From assembly GCF_011759375.1 (NCBI RefSeq), contig NZ_JAARML010000003.1, positions 186,001-250,000 on the forward strand: a DNA stretch of 64,000 bases, read 5' to 3'. A program made the translations under genes and the position numbers. The notes under the pieces were generated by a model, which was not told where the DNA came from, searched no databases, and saw nothing but the letters and a program-made list of their open reading frames with translations. Position 1 is the first letter of the stretch. Every line of letters starts with the position of its first letter. Shown piece by piece: positions 43,466 to 53,000 of the stretch. This DNA is from Paraflavitalea devenefica. Lineage in GTDB: Bacteria; Bacteroidota; Bacteroidia; Chitinophagales; Chitinophagaceae.

Positions 43466-45003
43466 ATAGTCAGCTAACCACGGACTTACAGCGCGCGCAG
43501 GGAGAACGCGACTCCCTGATGAGGCTGCTGCCAGGTATCACCTTCCTGTTGTACCTGTTAGTGGCTGCCTATGCCATGATCAGGCACGAGCCCTGGGGCG
43601 ATGAGATCCATAGCTGGAATATTGCCAAAGGAAGCGCCGGCTACCTCGATGTGATCCGGAATAGCCGGTATGAAGGGCATCCGCCTACCTGGTACACCAT
43701 CATGTGGGTTATTTCAAAGTTCACCCACAACTTTGCTTTCGTGCAGGCGGCGCACCTCGTCATTGCCTCCACCACTGTTTTTATTATATTGTTTTATGCG
43801 CCACTTCCCCTCTTGTCCAGGCTGTTAATTCCTTTCGGCTATTACTTTGCTTTTGAATTTGCTGTTCTTTCCAGGAATTATGCGATAGGTGTATTGGTGG
43901 CTTTTTGTATCTGCCTCATCATCCGGCGGGCGTTCCCGTACAAGATGGCCTGTTATTATGTATTGCTGCTGTTGTTGTCCAATGGTCATTTATTTGGCCT
44001 CCTCCTGGCCGGGTGTTTCCATCTTTATTTCCTGCTATGGGATTATGAATTGCACAAAGCCCTAAAACGTACTGCATTACACCTGCTGATGGGGGCTTTG
44101 TTTCTGTTGCCCGCCTTATATTTTATTTTCCCGCCATCCCAAGGGGCCCTGAGTGTCAACTTCTGGATGGAACGCTGGGATATTTCCAATGTGATCATTA
44201 CGGCGCAATCGCCTGTAAGATCATTTGTACCCATACCGGTTTGGTGGGATGAACATTTCTGGAATACGGAGTTCCTGATGGAATGGCAAAGCAAATACCG
44301 GTGGCTGAAGTATTTTACCTTGTTGTTGTCGTTGGGGATAATAACGGCTGCATTTTTTATACTGCGGAAAAATAAAAAGAGTGCTGTTCTCTTTTTCAGT
44401 AACCTGCTGGCAACAGCCTTTATCAGCATAGTCGTGTTTCCATTGGGGTGCGCGAGGTATGCCGGGCTTATTTATATTGGGTTCCTGGCTGCCTGGTGGT
44501 TGTACTGTTATGAGGAAAAACCTGCCCGGTTACATCAGTGGATCGTGAATAGTTTGTTGATCTGCCAGGTAATTGCTGCTGCCATTGCGATAGAGAAGGA
44601 CAGGGACCATCCTTTTTCCAACTTCAATAAGGTAGGACAACTGGTAGGTAAGGTGCCAGCCAATGAAAAAGTGGTGAGCGACTATTGGGCGCTGAATGCC
44701 ATCGCTGCTTTTATGGATAAGCCTTTTTATTGCATGGACCTGAAGAAGGAACAATACTTTCTATTGTGGGATAGCGATATGGCCAGGCTTACAAAAACAA
44801 GTAACCGGTATTGCGAGGGGGCCGATTACCTGGCCGCACAAGGCGTTAAACAATTCTGGATGGTATCTTCCGGCTCGCCAGCCGATCTGAATAAAGTGGA
44901 TGCCCGCTTTTTTAAAGATTTTAAGGTTACTCTCAGAGACAAGATAGAAGGCGCTATAGAAAAAGGTGGGAATGTTTACCTGTACTATGTTGGAGGACAT
45001 TAA
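43462..45003 (+). CDS. Polytopic GT-C-like membrane glycosyltransferase
   Basis: 513 residues with about 10-12 helices. RHEPWGDEIHSWN (about 40-52) carries the acidic pair (DE) of GT-C enzymes in the first periplasmic loop, a clearer match than in its two relatives here. The C-terminal domain is soluble. Dolichyl- or polyprenyl-phosphate-sugar-dependent transfer outside the membrane is the family's usual role. The ATG overlaps the GT2 stop by 4 bp; the stop overlaps the convergent GT4 stop by 4 bp. Confidence 0.82.
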   Translation: MNSQLTTDLQRAQGERDSLMRLLPGITFLLYLLVAAYAMIRHEPWGDEIHSWNIAKGSAGYLDVIRNSRYEGHPPTWYTIMWVISKFTHNFAFVQAAHLVIASTTVFIILFYAPLPLLSRLLIPFGYYFAFEFAVLSRNYAIGVLVAFCICLIIRRAFPYKMACYYVLLLLLSNGHLFGLLLAGCFHLYFLLWDYELHKALKRTALHLLMGALFLLPALYFIFPPSQGALSVNFWMERWDISNVIITAQSPVRSFVPIPVWWDEHFWNTEFLMEWQSKYRWLKYFTLLLSLGIITAAFFILRKNKKSAVLFFSNLLATAFISIVVFPLGCARYAGLIYIGFLAAWWLYCYEEKPARLHQWIVNSLLICQVIAAAIAIEKDRDHPFSNFNKVGQLVGKVPANEKVVSDYWALNAIAAFMDKPFYCMDLKKEQYFLLWDSDMARLTKTSNRYCEGADYLAAQGVKQFWMVSSGSPADLNKVDARFFKDFKVTLRDKIEGAIEKGGNVYLYYVGGH

Positions 45004-46166
45004 CTCTTTTGCCGCCGCGATTTGATTACCTGCTCATAATGCCCGGCCGCTACGCGGGCAATGGCTTCAAAAGAAAGATGCTCCTGATAGAAACGGATAC
45101 AGGCATTGGCTTCCGCCTGCAAAGGTTTCTGCAGTGCTTTGGTCAGGGCGGTTGTCAATGATTCCTGGTTGCCCGGCTCCCAGAGTGCGCCCAGTTGTCC
45201 GTCATCCGTCATCATACGGAAACTGGGAATATGGGTCACCACCGGCACACAGCCGCAACGCAGGGCTTCACTCAAGGCATAGCCTGCTGCTTCATAATGA
45301 CTGCCCAATACAAAATAATCGGCACTGTTATAATAGTGTTCTATTTCCTCATGGGCGATCTTTCCCAATAGGTGAACACGGTGGTGTAAGGTGTGACTGG
45401 CAGTAATCCGTTGCTGTACGGCCGGTAATAACTGATCATCACTATAGATCATATACAGCCGGGCGCCGGGATGTTTATCCAGCAAGGTTTCAAAGCCTTC
45501 CAGTAGGGTGAGGGGATCTTTGTTGGCATCCAGCCTGCCTACCCACAGTAATACAGGGGTGCCGGTCATGCCTGTTTTTTTCCGGGCGGTATTTCTGTCA
45601 TAATAAACCGGCGCCCTTGCTGTATCCCGCTCGTCATAATTAAAAAAGGTGGCGCCTTCCATTACGGGTAATATCTTATTAAATGATTGCTTCTTCATGA
45701 GCCATTCCTTCCCTTGGTCGGCAGTGGTAAAAAAGAAACCATCGGCCACACTGTTGAGCAGGTTATGGATCATTCGCTTCAGGGGGCCGGGCGATTTGCC
45801 GCCATGGTGCTGGATGATAATGGCTGTTTTCTTATGCAGTAATAACCGCAGTAAAAAAGTTTGTACAGAAAGGGAGAGGCTGTGCACATGAACAACGTCT
45901 GCATCCAGCGCTTTTATCCTTCGCAGGAACTGCACAGGAAGCTGCCAGGCCCTGAAGATGCTTTTCAGGTTGTCTTTTATAAAGTAATGCTGCACATTGT
46001 TTTTTTGAAAGACGCTGTCTTTATAGAACCTGGTCGCAATAATTGTTTCAACACCCCGTGAATACAGTGCTTCGGCCCAGCCGGTCGTGGTATAATAATA
46101 CCGGATGAGGGCTTCTTCACTGGTCACCTTTTCATCATAATAATAAAAGATGTTGACTACTTTCAT
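45000..46166 (-). CDS. Glycosyltransferase family 4
   Basis: 388 residues of GT-B fold. VLLWVGRLDANKDPLTLLEGF (about 208-228) begins the C-terminal Rossmann domain, and SHYEAAGYALSEALRCG (E-x7-E) is the retaining GT4 motif that binds the nucleotide. The N-terminal DADVVHVHSL is typical of GT4 proteins. Its start overlaps the stop of the other GT4 gene by 4 bp. It adds a sugar at the cytoplasmic face, probably to the same lipid-linked glycan as the neighbours. Confidence 0.94.
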   Translation of the reverse strand: MKVVNIFYYYDEKVTSEEALIRYYYTTTGWAEALYSRGVETIIATRFYKDSVFQKNNVQHYFIKDNLKSIFRAWQLPVQFLRRIKALDADVVHVHSLSLSVQTFLLRLLLHKKTAIIIQHHGGKSPGPLKRMIHNLLNSVADGFFFTTADQGKEWLMKKQSFNKILPVMEGATFFNYDERDTARAPVYYDRNTARKKTGMTGTPVLLWVGRLDANKDPLTLLEGFETLLDKHPGARLYMIYSDDQLLPAVQQRITASHTLHHRVHLLGKIAHEEIEHYYNSADYFVLGSHYEAAGYALSEALRCGCVPVVTHIPSFRMMTDDGQLGALWEPGNQESLTTALTKALQKPLQAEANACIRFYQEHLSFEAIARVAAGHYEQVIKSRRQKS

Positions 46167-47233
46167 TGGCCGGTAGTTGCTGTAAACAATTCCATCACTG
46201 CTTTGGCGCTGTCGTCCATAGAATGGTACAGCACCGGTGTATATTCCGTAGCGGGGTTTTGCAATAGTTCTATGGCCTTTGCTGTCATGGCGTCTGCATC
46301 CTGCACCACATGCCAGTGCGGTACCGGATAATCAGCAGGATAGCAGAAGCTGATCACATGCGCGCCTGCATACAGGGCTTCGAGGCATACGGTACTGCAG
46401 CCTTCATAGCGGGAGGTATGCAGGAATACTTTACTGCGCTGCATGAGTGCGAGTACAGCAGACTGTGATAGACCGCCCAGCAGGGAAAGGTTATTTTCCA
46501 GGCCCAGTGTCCTGATGACTGCTTCCACTTTTTCTTTTTCTCTTCCCTGTCCGCAATGAACGGCCCTGATGACAGGAAAGGATTGCCGCAGCCTGCCTAC
46601 AATGGTGGCAAAGAGATCGTATTGTTTGAGGGGTTCAAAAGAACCGGCGGCCATAATATCAATATCCCGGACAGCAGGCAATTCGGCGGGGAAGGATTGG
46701 GGGTTGATGGCATTGGGTACCAGGTGCAGGGGCATAATGCCATGGCTGCGCCGGTATTGATCGCGCAGGAAAGCGCCCATAGCGGCTAACTGGTGGCCTT
46801 TGGGCCGGATGAAGCGCACCCATTTGTTTTGCTTCGTGGCATCCTGGCCACAGATCCAGCTAATGTGTTTAATGCGATACACCCGGCCAAAGTATTGCCC
46901 TATAAAAGCGCATTCACCACTCCAAAAACTGAATAAGCCAATGATGTTGTATTGACGATGCAGGTGTTGTAACGACTGCCATACATTTTTCCAGAGCGCC
47001 GGCCGTTTCCATTTGCGCTTTTTCATGCCATCAAAAGCCTTTACGCGGATGCCATGCCAGGTATAAGTGGTTTGATGCTGGGGATACAACAGGGAAAGTA
47101 CGGTGATCCTGATGCCGGGAAAGTTTTCCTGCAAGGCCTTTACCATACCTTGCTGCGAAGGCACCCACCAGGTAGCCGACTCATGATCGGGGAAAGCCGG
47201 TGTGATGACTACCAGTGTGTCAGGCTTCTTCAT
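46163..47233 (-). CDS. Glycosyltransferase family 4
   Basis: 356 residues of GT-B fold. DIDIMAAGSFEPLKQYDLFATIV and later VFLHTSRYEGCSTVCLEAL (E-x7-E) mark the retaining GT4 domain. It overlaps the ABC exporter gene by 14 bp and the following GT4 gene by 4 bp, so three genes form one tight operon. Motifs and length differ enough from its neighbour to suggest a different acceptor or donor. Confidence 0.93.
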   Translation of the reverse strand: MKKPDTLVVITPAFPDHESATWWVPSQQGMVKALQENFPGIRITVLSLLYPQHQTTYTWHGIRVKAFDGMKKRKWKRPALWKNVWQSLQHLHRQYNIIGLFSFWSGECAFIGQYFGRVYRIKHISWICGQDATKQNKWVRFIRPKGHQLAAMGAFLRDQYRRSHGIMPLHLVPNAINPQSFPAELPAVRDIDIMAAGSFEPLKQYDLFATIVGRLRQSFPVIRAVHCGQGREKEKVEAVIRTLGLENNLSLLGGLSQSAVLALMQRSKVFLHTSRYEGCSTVCLEALYAGAHVISFCYPADYPVPHWHVVQDADAMTAKAIELLQNPATEYTPVLYHSMDDSAKAVMELFTATTGQ

Positions 47234-48887
47234 GCAGCGACACTATTTTGTTACAAAATGAAAGACTCTCTTTATGGTGCGTGATCAGTATGACCATTTT
47301 TCCTGCTGCTGATAACTGTTTAAAATGATGCAGCAGGGCATTTTCTGAATCGGCATCCAGCTCATTGAAGGGTTCATCCAATATAATGAGATCTGCGTTT
47401 TTGTACAGCGCCCGGGCAATAGCGATCCGCTGTCTTTGCCCGCCACTGATATTCCGGCCGTTCTCTGTAATCACCTTACTGGTGTGGGCTGTTTCGTTAA
47501 GCAAATTGTTGAGCCCTGCTACTGTAATGGCCTGGTTGAACTGTTCCTCCTGGTAATGCCGGCCATTGAGGGTGATATTATGTAGTATGGTATCATGGGT
47601 AAGGAAGGGCTGTTGCTTTACATAGGAAATAACCGGCCAGTATTGGCGGCGCTCATCACTGTCCAGGGGTGTATCATTGATCAGGATCTGGCCTGCTGCG
47701 GGGCTCAGGAATCCCAATAGCAGGTTCAGTACTGTGGTCTTTCCCTGCCCCGAAGCGCCGGATATACCTACAAAGTCGCCCCGTTGTATGCTCCAGTTCA
47801 GGTTGTGCAGGATGGTTTTGTGCCCAAAGCTGAACTGTACATCCCTGAACTGCAGGGATTGGATGGTGGGTACAGCCTCACCAGGCTGTTGGGCAGGTGC
47901 AGGCGCTGATTCCGGGATCAGTTCATCGGCGGTATAGGCGTAAGTCTGGATCTGGCCGCTGATGTTGAGGATCTTTACAATACCCGGAATGATCTTATAG
48001 GCTGCTGCCATAAAAGCGCCGATGGTGATGATGGTGTTTCCGGTATTGCCCCACCACTGACTGAGGGCTACGAGGATGAAAAGTCCCAGCAGGGCAAATA
48101 TTTCCATCATGCGGGCAGGCATGCCCTGGGCAATCAGCGTATTGGCAAAATGGGTATTGAACTGCTGCTGGTAGGTCATGTAACGCTCCAGGAAGGCTTC
48201 ATTCTTATTGTAAATATTGCTTTCTACAAAACCATGCAGGGCTTCCTGCAGGTGCTGCAACGCTTTTTCACTGCTGCTGCGCGCATCACTGCGTACCTGT
48301 TTCAGCCGCTTTTTAACCAGGTAAAATACCACTACTACCGGTGGCAACAGCAAGAGGAACAGCAGCAGGAACAACTGCGCATTGAAGATGAGGATGGCAG
48401 TAATGGTGAGCAGGATCAATACGCATTGGGTGATCACCTGTTGAATGCCGGCCAGTACATGCTGGCAAAAATCAATGGGCTGGTAACTGATGTTGCGGAT
48501 ATGGACAGCAGAGTCTACGTTGATGTAATTGGTATAAGCACCTTCGAGGTAGTGTAATAACCGGTGGCGCGCCATGCGGGTGGCTACCTGGGCTATAAAA
48601 CGGCATTGGCGGCGGTACACAAGGAAGCCTGCCAGGTTCTTGGCGCTGAATAAAAGCAGGAAGAGGGTGATGGGCAGCAGTGACTGCCTGTTCTGCAGCC
48701 AGTGTGGCAAAAAAGTAACAGTGGCCGATGCTTCCGGCTGCGTATAGATCTTAATGATCAGCAGCAGCCAGGCCAGGGAGGCAATGTCGGCCAGGCTGAT
48801 GAGAAGGTCCAGCACTACCAGCACACCCATCTGCTTGCGTTCTTCCGGCCGGAGGATGGTGATACTCTTTTTGATAATGTGTTTCAA
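47220..48887 (-). CDS. ABC exporter, fused permease and ATPase
   Basis: 555 residues. An N-terminal membrane domain with about six helices (20-310) precedes an ATPase: Walker A ISGASGQGKTT, signature ISGGQRQRIAIA and Walker B DLIILDEPFNELD. This half-transporter layout is that of MsbA/PglK-like flippases, which work as dimers and move lipid-linked glycans across the membrane. It heads the operon with two GT4 genes. An oligosaccharide-lipid flippase is the natural reading, from context. Confidence 0.94.
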   Translation of the reverse strand: MKHIIKKSITILRPEERKQMGVLVVLDLLISLADIASLAWLLLIIKIYTQPEASATVTFLPHWLQNRQSLLPITLFLLLFSAKNLAGFLVYRRQCRFIAQVATRMARHRLLHYLEGAYTNYINVDSAVHIRNISYQPIDFCQHVLAGIQQVITQCVLILLTITAILIFNAQLFLLLFLLLLPPVVVVFYLVKKRLKQVRSDARSSSEKALQHLQEALHGFVESNIYNKNEAFLERYMTYQQQFNTHFANTLIAQGMPARMMEIFALLGLFILVALSQWWGNTGNTIITIGAFMAAAYKIIPGIVKILNISGQIQTYAYTADELIPESAPAPAQQPGEAVPTIQSLQFRDVQFSFGHKTILHNLNWSIQRGDFVGISGASGQGKTTVLNLLLGFLSPAAGQILINDTPLDSDERRQYWPVISYVKQQPFLTHDTILHNITLNGRHYQEEQFNQAITVAGLNNLLNETAHTSKVITENGRNISGGQRQRIAIARALYKNADLIILDEPFNELDADSENALLHHFKQLSAAGKMVILITHHKESLSFCNKIVSLHEEA

Positions 48888-48963
48888 GCACAGACTGTTG
48901 CGTTAGCGTATTGATGATCAATTCTCCATACGGCTTTTAGGCATTGGGGGTTGCTTTGGGAGG

Positions 48964-48995
48964 GTGAGTTGTCAGTTGTGAGTGGTGAGTGGCTT
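48964..48995. repeat. GTGAGTGG-type dispersed repeat
   Basis: The stretch reads GTGAGTTGTCAGTTGTGAG then TGGTGAGTGGCTT. Its word AGTGGTGAGTGG differs by one base from AGTGGCGAGTGG at about 4636-4647, and is related to the GAGCT repeats at 0.35 and 36.7 kb. Confidence 0.5.
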
Positions 48996-49045
48996 TGGTA
49001 CTAATAAAAATTTAGCTAAAACGGTATAGTTAGCGAATCCGCGAG

Positions 49046-49053
49046 TATATTTG
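49046..49053 (+). promoter_or_regulatory. -7 box upstream of the ROK gene
   Basis: TATATTTG is an exact match to TAnnTTTG, 73 bp before the ROK start. No clear -33 element is seen at the standard spacing. Confidence 0.4.
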
Positions 49054-49125
49054 CGCTGCATAACATAAACATAACCTTATTTTTTGATACCAAAACTGTA
49101 GGCGAAGGCCTAAAATGACTTTTGC

Positions 49126-49998
49126 ATGAATAACCCTTTAGTGGCCGGCGTTGACATCGGAGGTTCCCACATCACTGCTGCTCTGGTAGACCTGGAGGTC
49201 CGGAGCGTATTACCTGCTTTTTGTGCCCGTAAACGTATTAATGCCCAGGAAGATGCGGCCAGTATTATAGATAATTGGTGTGCAACGATCGGCCAGGTTT
49301 TTGAGGCGCAGCCTACACTGCCCAGGCGGGTAGGTATCGCTATGCCCGGCCCTTTTGACTATGAAAAAGGCATTTCCTTTATAAAAGACCAGAATAAATA
49401 TGAAGCCCTGTATGGCCTCAATGTGAAAGAAATGATGGCCGAACGTCTCGGCGTAAGTCCGGACCATATCCGCCTGATGAACGATGCCGGTTGTTTCCTG
49501 CAGGGAGAAGTGGTGGGCGGCGCTGCCCGTGGGTTCAAAAGTGCTGTAGGGGTCACGCTGGGTACTGGCCTGGGTACAGCTACTTTTCATGGGGGAGTGG
49601 CCAAAGATGCCAATCTCTGGTGTGCACCTTTTCTCGATGGCATCGCAGAAGATTATATCTCCGCCCGCTGGCTGATCAAAAAGTACCAGGAGGTGAGTGG
49701 TACTACCGTTGAACATGTGAAAGAATTAGTGTCCCTGATCCCCGATGATCCCCGTATCAAAGACATCTTTAAGGAGTTTGGCCAAAACCTGGCTGCTTTT
49801 CTTACGACATTTATCCGCGACAATAATCCTGAAGTGGTAGTGATCGGCGGCAATATTTCCAAAAGTGCTGAATGGTTCGTGGCGACGGTAGAGGAAGCAT
49901 TGCTGGCGCAATCCATTGACATTCCCGTGCGCATTGCCCGCCTCGGAGAAAATGCCCATATCATGGGTGCCGCCGGTTGCTGGATAGAAAATATCTAA
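49126..49998 (+). CDS. ROK family protein lacking the zinc-binding motif
   Basis: 290 residues. The ATP-binding phosphate-1 motif VAGVDIGGSHITAAL (6-20), the catalytic Asp in LMNDAGCFLQGE and GVTLGTGLGTATF (phosphate-2) are present. The central block that should read E-x-GH... C-x-CG-x2-GC-x-E is replaced by a short AKDANLWCAPFLDG, so the substrate-binding Glu/His and the zinc cysteines are missing. ROK sugar kinases normally need these. This may be a kinase with altered substrate or a sugar-sensing protein. It lies 73 bp upstream of the PUL sensor gene on the same strand. Confidence 0.88.
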   Translation: MNNPLVAGVDIGGSHITAALVDLEVRSVLPAFCARKRINAQEDAASIIDNWCATIGQVFEAQPTLPRRVGIAMPGPFDYEKGISFIKDQNKYEALYGLNVKEMMAERLGVSPDHIRLMNDAGCFLQGEVVGGAARGFKSAVGVTLGTGLGTATFHGGVAKDANLWCAPFLDGIAEDYISARWLIKKYQEVSGTTVEHVKELVSLIPDDPRIKDIFKEFGQNLAAFLTTFIRDNNPEVVVIGGNISKSAEWFVATVEEALLAQSIDIPVRIARLGENAHIMGAAGCWIENI

Positions 49999-50071
49999 GC
50001 CTTTCATATTTAGTGTCTTAAAGACATTTTTCCTCATTCCCTCAAAAAAGCTTAATTTTTTGCGGTCGCTT

Positions 50072-53000
50072 ATGAGGAAGATTGTTATTATAATGGTGCT
50101 CTGTATTACAGGAGCAGTGCTGTTTGCCCAAAACACGTCTTACCAGTTCTCCCGGATTGATATCAGCCAGGGCCTATCCAATAACCAGGTCAATTCTATT
50201 TTCAGGGACAGTAAAGGTTTTATCTGGTTCGGCACCATGTCGGGCCTTAACCGGTATGATGGTTACACGTTTACCATCTTCCGGCATAACCTGTATGATT
50301 CTTCCACCATTAGTGATGATTATATCGCCCGCATCATGGAGGGGCCCGACAATACCATCTGGGTAGTGAACAGGGGCGGCCTCAATATTTTTGATCCCCT
50401 TACTGAAAAGTTTAACCGCAATGCCTCTGCCGGATTGGCCCGATATGCTTTGCCGCCGGCAACTGTTGCCAATATTGTGCGCGACAGCAGGGGGCATTAT
50501 TGGTTCATCATGTCGGGCGCGGGGCTGTATAAATATGATCCTGCTACCGGTAAAACCACCCGGGTGTATCAACCTGTGGGACCAGTTGTTGCGCAGGTAA
50601 GCCCTGTATCCCTGGCCGAAGATGCCCATGGTGATCTGTGGGTCGTATTCAATGATGGCCGCATTGAAAAGATGGACGGGCGTACCGGCGCTGTTACTTT
50701 TAAAACAGATGCGCTGGCTACTTCCATGGGCTATGAACGGCTCAATTATTCGCTCTATGTGGATGCGGAGAATGAATTGTGGTTGTATATATCCAATGAT
50801 GCCCGGGGCGTAATCCATTACAATCCGGCTTCAGGCGCTTTGCGGCATATTACCGGGGATGCGGGCATATACGGGTTGAATAACAACATTGTTAATGGCT
50901 TGCTGCAGGATAACAAAGGCAATATATGGGTATGTACCGATCATGGCGGCGTCAACGTATTCAATAAAAAGACCCGTACCTGGCAATACCTCATGACCAA
51001 TGATGATGACCCCAGGAGTCTTAGCCAGAACAGCATCATCACCGCCTATAAGGATAAAGCAGGCATTATATGGTTAGGTACCTTTAAGAAGGGCATTAAT
51101 TATTACCGTGAACGTACCGTGAGCTTCCCGTTGTTTACGCACCAGGTATCAGATGCTGCCAGTCTGCCCTACAATGATGTGAACAGGTTTATAGAAGATG
51201 CTGCCGGCAACCTGTGGATCGGTACCAATGGGGGAGGCCTTATCTATTATGACCGATCTGCAAAAACATTCCGGCGCTTTCTGCACAATCCCCGCGATCC
51301 CAACAGCATCAGTAATAATGTCATTGTAAGTCTGTTTATAGACCATACCCAGCGATTATGGATCGGGTCTTATTTTGGCGGACTGGATTGTTATGACGGC
51401 AGGAAGTTTACGCATTACCAGCATTCAGACAATCCCAATAGTCTTTCGGATAACCGGGTATGGGAGATTTACGAGGACTCAAAAAAGGAAATGTGGATCG
51501 GTACGCTCAATGGAGGACTGGATAGGTTCGACCGGCAGAGGAATATCTTTCATCACTACAGGTTTGGTCAGCCCAATTCTATCAGTGCCGACTATATAGC
51601 TGCTCTGATGGAAGATAAAACCGGCAAGTTGTGGATAGCCACTGCCAATGGCGTGGATGTATTGCTGCGCCGTCCCAATCTTCCGGACAGTTTTGTACAT
51701 TATTATAATACCCCCGGCAATGCCAACAGCCTAAGCAATAATAATGTGATCTGTATTCTGCAGGACAGGAAAGACCGTATCTGGATAGGCACCAGGGATG
51801 GGCTCAACCTGTTTGATCCCGCTAAAAATGCTTTCCAGGTATTCCGCCGGGAAGATGGGTTGCCGGATAATACGGTGCAAACTTTATTGGAAGATGATGC
51901 AGGTACGATATGGATGAGTTCGCCCAATGGTATTTCGCATATTTTTCCGCAATACGATGAGCACAAAAAGAGCTTTGCCCTGCAATGCCATAATTATGAT
52001 GAGCTGGATGGATTGCAGGGAACGGCCTTTAATGAAAATGCCGCCTATAAAACCAGGAAAGGGGAATTGATCTTTGGCGGCGCCAATGGCTTTAACCTGT
52101 TTCATCCTGCCGCCATTGTACCGGCCCGGCAATCCTCTCCAATGGCTTTCACCGGTTTCCGGATCTTCAATAAAAATGTGGGTATCGGTGAAAGGATCAA
52201 TGGGCGAACAGTATTGTCACAGTCCATTATGCAAACAGAACGCATTGTCCTGAAGCATAAAGAGAATGTATTGTCTATTGAGTTTGCCGCCCTCAACTTC
52301 ACCAATGCCGACAAGAATAAATATGCCTATAAGCTGGAGGGCTTTAATGAGGATTGGACTATTACCGACGGGAAGATGCGGGTAGCTACCTATACCAACC
52401 TGGACCCCGGTGATTATACTTTCCGGGTAAAGGCCGCCACCAGTAATGATGTATGGAATAAGGAAGAACTGGCCCTGCACATTAAAATATTACCGCCTTT
52501 CTGGAAAACGCCCTGGGCGTATGTATTGTATACCCTGCTGCTGGCAGGCATCTTATGGTTCAGCCGCCACATGGTGGTACAGCGCGCCCGCATCCGTTTT
52601 CAAATGGAACAACAACGGAAAGAGGCGCAGCGCATGCATGAGCTGGACATGATGAAGATCCGTTTCTTTACCAATGTGAGCCATGAATTCAGAACACCCT
52701 TGTCGCTGATCCTTACCCCCGTGGAAAAGATGATGCAACAGTCGGAGGATGACGGGCAGCGAAAACAGTTCCGGCTGATCCACCGCAATGCCCGGCGCTT
52801 ATTAAACCTGGTGAACCAGTTGCTTGATTTCCGTAAAATGGAAGTACAGGAGCTACGCCTGAATGCAGTATCTGCCGATATTATTAAGTTCACGAAAGAT
52901 ATCTCTTACTCTTTTACCGATATAGCCGATAAAAAGAATATCCGCTTTAATTTTTATACTACCCTGGATAGCCTGGTCACCAGCTTTGACCACGATAAAC

